From contig JAXGNN010000001.1 of assembly GCA_040767925.1 (NCBI GenBank), positions 806,001 through 870,000 of the forward strand: a DNA stretch of 64,000 bases, written 5' to 3'. The translations under genes were made by a program, and so were the position numbers. The notes beneath the pieces are model-generated. The model was not told where the DNA came from, ran no database searches, and saw only the letters and a list, made by a program, of their open reading frames with translations. Position 1 is the first letter of the stretch, and each line of letters starts with the position of its first letter. The DNA is from Phil1 sp040767925. GTDB lineage: Bacteria; Bacillota; Clostridia; Christensenellales; CAG-138. Shown piece by piece: positions 61,211 to 64,000 of the stretch.

Positions 61211-62866
61211 ATGAAGACCAAAAAGTTTCTGGTTCTGCTGCTCGCGATTCTGATGTTCGCGTCCTGCCTGGCAGGCTGCAAAGACGTGGACGAGCCCGCG
61301 AAGACCGAGCCCGCAGGTAGCACGCCGGCGCCTACGCAGGATCCGGGCACCTCGGAACCCCAACCGACCGAACCGGTATCCGACGTCAAAACCGGCGGCA
61401 CGCTCGTCATGTGCCTGAAAGGCGAGCCTGTTTCCCTTAACCCGGACGGCAACTATGACGCGAGCAACGGCTATCTCATGGCCAACTGCTTCAACAAGCT
61501 GCTCAAGCTCGACAACCTTTCCCAGGTCGTCAACGACCTTGCGACGTCCTATGAGGTCAGCGAGGACGGACTGACCTTCACGTTCCGCCTGCATGAAAAC
61601 GTCTTCTTCAGCGACGGCGTGCAGATGACCTCCGACGATGTGAAGTTCACCTTCGAGCAGATCCTCGCCCAGGGCGGCCAGTCCGCAACCCGATTCGCGT
61701 TGCTCGCTTCCATCGAATGCCCCGACGCGAACACCGTGGTGTTCACGACCAGCGCGATTGACGTTTCCTTCCTGTACAACGTGGCGTTTACAGGCGCGTA
61801 CATCCTCCCCCGTCACGTCTATGAAGGCAAGGACTGGCTCGGCGCCGACGCCATGCAGACTCCCGTGGGAACCGGCCCCTTCATTTTCGACAGCTGGGAT
61901 AAGGGCAGCCGCATCACGCTGGTCCGCAACGACAACTACTTCCTCGGGCCCGACCTGCCGTATCTCGACAAGGTGATTTTCGGCTTCGTTTCCGACGCCA
62001 CCATCGCCAAGTCGGCGTTCCTCGCCGGCGAATACGACATCCTCGGCGTCTTCTCCGCCACGGATTATGAGGAGTTCAACGCGAACCCCGAGATCGCGCT
62101 CGAGAAGAACATCTACGCCTCTCGCTTCATCGTGGAATTCAACCTCGCCAAGGAGCCCTATAACAATCTCGCGCTGCGCCAGGCGGTAGCGTACGCCCTC
62201 AATAAGGACGAAATGCTGGTCATGGCGCTCAAGTCCGCGGGCCTCATCTCCGAATACTGGCTCGGCCCCCTGTTCGACTGGGCGATCGACAAGGACGTCA
62301 AGGTTCCCTCGTACGATCTCGACAAGGCCAAGCAGCTTATGACCGAGACCGGCCTCACACCGGACGCCAACGGAAACTACCTCTCGGTCTCGCTCACGAC
62401 GATGAACTACGCCCCGTTCCCGGAAGTCGCGGAAGTGTTCAAGAGCCAGATGGCAGCTATCGGCATCGTGGTGGACATCAACATGCTCGAGTACGCTTCC
62501 TTCGATGAGAAGGTGGTCAAGAGCAAGGATTTCGACATCGCGATCACCAGCGACTACCAGGGCCCTGAAGTGTCCGCGATCGGCAACACCGTCGGCACCG
62601 CCGGTTACCTCAACTGCATAGGTTACTCCAATGCGGAGGTTGATGAACTGCTCGCCGCGGCGCTGAACCTCGTCACCTTCGAGGACCGCGCGCCGTACTA
62701 TAAGCGGCTCCAGGCGATCCTCGCGGCCGACCTGCCCTACATTCCGTTCTCCGAGTGGATCGGCTACTATCCGCACAAGTCCTATGTGATCAACCATCCC
62801 GGCAGCCCGGAAATGTCCGGCGTATCCAACACGGGCGAATTCACCTACACCTGGCTCGACAACTGA
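61211..62866 (+). CDS. Peptide-binding lipoprotein (SBP family 5)
   Basis: A 551-aa extracellular solute-binding lipoprotein with lipobox 'CLAGC' (Cys about 22), an acidic Pro/Thr/Glu linker (about 25-60), and the family 5 fold. 'LATSYEVSEDGLTFTFRLHENVFFSDGVQMTSDDVKFTFEQI' (about 115-156) is the family signature region. It delivers peptides (or possibly another family 5 ligand such as nickel or sugars) to the permease pair encoded upstream. ATG 61211 follows AAGGAG. As last gene of the transport block it is followed by a strong hairpin. Confidence 0.93.
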   Translation: MKTKKFLVLLLAILMFASCLAGCKDVDEPAKTEPAGSTPAPTQDPGTSEPQPTEPVSDVKTGGTLVMCLKGEPVSLNPDGNYDASNGYLMANCFNKLLKLDNLSQVVNDLATSYEVSEDGLTFTFRLHENVFFSDGVQMTSDDVKFTFEQILAQGGQSATRFALLASIECPDANTVVFTTSAIDVSFLYNVAFTGAYILPRHVYEGKDWLGADAMQTPVGTGPFIFDSWDKGSRITLVRNDNYFLGPDLPYLDKVIFGFVSDATIAKSAFLAGEYDILGVFSATDYEEFNANPEIALEKNIYASRFIVEFNLAKEPYNNLALRQAVAYALNKDEMLVMALKSAGLISEYWLGPLFDWAIDKDVKVPSYDLDKAKQLMTETGLTPDANGNYLSVSLTTMNYAPFPEVAEVFKSQMAAIGIVVDINMLEYASFDEKVVKSKDFDIAITSDYQGPEVSAIGNTVGTAGYLNCIGYSNAEVDELLAAALNLVTFEDRAPYYKRLQAILAADLPYIPFSEWIGYYPHKSYVINHPGSPEMSGVSNTGEFTYTWLDN

Positions 62867-62890
62867 TACGCGCAACCCATTGGCAACAAG

Positions 62891-62921
62891 GGCGCGGCGG
62901 CGGCTTAGCCGCCGCCGCGCC
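62891..62921 (+). terminator. Very stable GC hairpin between binding protein and peptidase genes
   Basis: A 14-bp perfect stem made of GGCGCGGCGGCGGC (62891-62904) and its complement (62908-62921), loop TTA. No T run follows (GCAATATTT), and the next gene starts 20 bp on. It may therefore partly terminate or protect the upstream mRNA rather than end the operon. Confidence 0.6.
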
Positions 62922-62940
62922 GCAATATTTGGAGGCATAC

Positions 62941-64000
62941 ATGATCATCGAGAACATACTCGCGAGAGTGCCGAACTACGAGAGCTTCTACACGGTGGAC
63001 GAGCTGAACGCGCGCTGCGCGGCGCTCGCGGAAGCCTACCCAAGCGTCGTTAACACCTATTCCATCGGTAACTCCCGCAAGGGCGACCCCATATACTGCA
63101 TGAAGATCGGCCGCGGCGCGAAGAACGCGATCTGCTACGCATGCCCGCACCCCAACGAGCCGATCGGCGCGATGACGCTCGTCACCTTCGCGGGGATGCT
63201 CGCGGACGACCCCGCGCTCCTTTCCGAGCTGGACGCGACATGGTACCTCATCCCGTGCATCGACCCCGACGCCACGCGCCTCAACGAGGGCTGGTTCAAG
63301 GGCCCCTTCAACATCGAAAACTACGCGCGCGGGTTTTACAGGCCCGCCGGATGCGAGCAGGTCGAATGGACCTTCCCCATAGATTACCGCGGGCGGCGCT
63401 TCGACAAACCGATCCCAGAGACCAAAGCGCTGATAGCGCTGATGGAAGAAACCAAGCCGCGCTTCGTGTACCCGCTGCACAACTCCGCTTTCGGCGGCGC
63501 CTATTGGTATGTTTCGAAGAACATCCCCGCGCTCAACCCGCTGCTCGAGGCGGCGGCGAAGCGGCAGAACGTCGCGCTGCACCTGGGCGAGCCCGAAGCA
63601 TCCTACACGCTCAAGTATTCGGGGGCGGTCTTCAGCATGCTCAGCCTCAAGCGGGTCTTTGACCTGCAGGACGCCAAAGCGGGCGCGCAGCCCGTTGACA
63701 AGGAGCTCGCCTGCGGCACCTGCAGCGGCGATTTCATCGAATCCGTATGCGACTGCCTGACGCTCATGGCGGAGCTCCCGTACTTCAACGACCCGAAGAT
63801 CGCCGACACCTCTCCCTCCGACATGACGCGCGCCGAGGCCGTGCGGGCGAAGCTCGCCACGCGGACGAAGGTCTATGCCTTCCTCGAGGAGCAGTTTTCA
63901 GCCGCGGGCGCGCTCTTCGGCGCGGATAACCCCTTCCCCCGCCTCGTCTCCGACTGCATGAAGGGCTTCCGTCCTAACCGGGACGACGAGGAGCTTTCAG
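62941..64000 (+). CDS. M14-family zinc metallocarboxypeptidase, partial
   Basis: An open frame of 353 codons cut by the right window edge. 'YSIGNSRKGDPIYCMKIGRGAKNAICYACPHPNEPIGAMT' (about 40-80) holds the HxxE zinc ligands (HPNE), and 'PRFVYPLHNSAFGGAYWYVSK' (about 175-195) the third His. Both fit M14 carboxypeptidases; the catalytic Glu is expected in the later part and could be in the missing end. No signal peptide, so cytosolic. ATG 62941 follows TTGGAGG. Position behind the peptide ABC genes suggests it trims imported peptides. Confidence 0.85.
   Translation, partial: MIIENILARVPNYESFYTVDELNARCAALAEAYPSVVNTYSIGNSRKGDPIYCMKIGRGAKNAICYACPHPNEPIGAMTLVTFAGMLADDPALLSELDATWYLIPCIDPDATRLNEGWFKGPFNIENYARGFYRPAGCEQVEWTFPIDYRGRRFDKPIPETKALIALMEETKPRFVYPLHNSAFGGAYWYVSKNIPALNPLLEAAAKRQNVALHLGEPEASYTLKYSGAVFSMLSLKRVFDLQDAKAGAQPVDKELACGTCSGDFIESVCDCLTLMAELPYFNDPKIADTSPSDMTRAEAVRAKLATRTKVYAFLEEQFSAAGALFGADNPFPRLVSDCMKGFRPNRDDEELS

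Overview
The window looks like a chromosomal segment of a high-GC anaerobic member of Clostridia (Bacillota). The evidence is combined: a SAM-I riboswitch on metK, a T-box leader on ileS, an oxygen-independent NrdD/NrdG ribonucleotide reductase, class B sortases, VanW/VanX/VanY-like envelope proteins, a C_GCAxxG_C_C protein, PepV, UppP, strong Shine-Dalgarno sites and frequent GTG/TTG starts. A Christensenellales-like placement is only a guess. No tRNA, rRNA, CRISPR or intact prophage was seen.

Layout. 0-4.7 kb: 3' end of a xanthine/uracil permease, a Tim44-like membrane protein, a small zinc-ribbon protein, riboswitch-controlled metK and a DMT exporter. 4.7-14.1 kb (minus strand): an envelope block with VanW, a DHHW/AlgX-like protein plus MBOAT acyltransferase pair, lipoproteins, a VanX-like D,D-dipeptidase, a YkuD L,D-transpeptidase, a PlsC-like acyltransferase with a zinc ribbon, and an AEC carrier. 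14.2-26.5 kb: DUF1015 and carbamate kinase, IMP dehydrogenase, a GH3 glycosidase, PepV, UppP, a GH13 glucosidase, a CBS-pair protein and a C_GCAxxG_C_C protein. 26.5-34 kb: ileS with its T-box leader, an array of palindromic repeats surrounding a REP-associated tyrosine transposase (RAYT), then nrdD-nrdG with a NrdR-like box. 34-37 kb: two tandem lipobox-containing class B sortases, divergent from mreB. 37-38.1 kb: a small scar with an IS-end-like remnant, a 5'-truncated acetyltransferase and a low-GC P-loop gene. 38.1-49.7 kb: GNAT, HerA-like ATPase, thioesterase, UMF1-type MFS, a split Ada/Ogt alkylation-repair pair, nitroreductase, HD hydrolase, an M56 peptidase lacking its N-terminal membrane part, VanY-like carboxypeptidase, MutY and a uracil-DNA-glycosylase-like protein. 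49.7-54.6 kb: a truncated DUF1697 gene, a TipAS-type MerR regulator with its 19-bp-spacer promoter, and a crotonase-SucC-SucD operon divergent from a GntR regulator. 54.9-64 kb: a peptide-use module with an S9 prolyl oligopeptidase divergent from an Opp/Dpp-type ABC operon (permeases, two ATPases, binding protein) and an M14 metallocarboxypeptidase that runs off the window.

Most striking locus: about 1.1 kb around the RAYT gene holds ten near-identical palindromes spaced at exactly 57 nt (three on one side, seven on the other). An eleventh, inverted copy and a degenerate twelfth lie inside the transposase reading frame. Nearly all substitutions in the repeats keep the hairpin paired. Other points of interest are a metK promoter whose -35 box is the loop of the upstream gene's terminator, tandem lipoprotein-like sortases, and the decapitated M56 peptidase fused by a TTGA overlap to an HD-domain gene.
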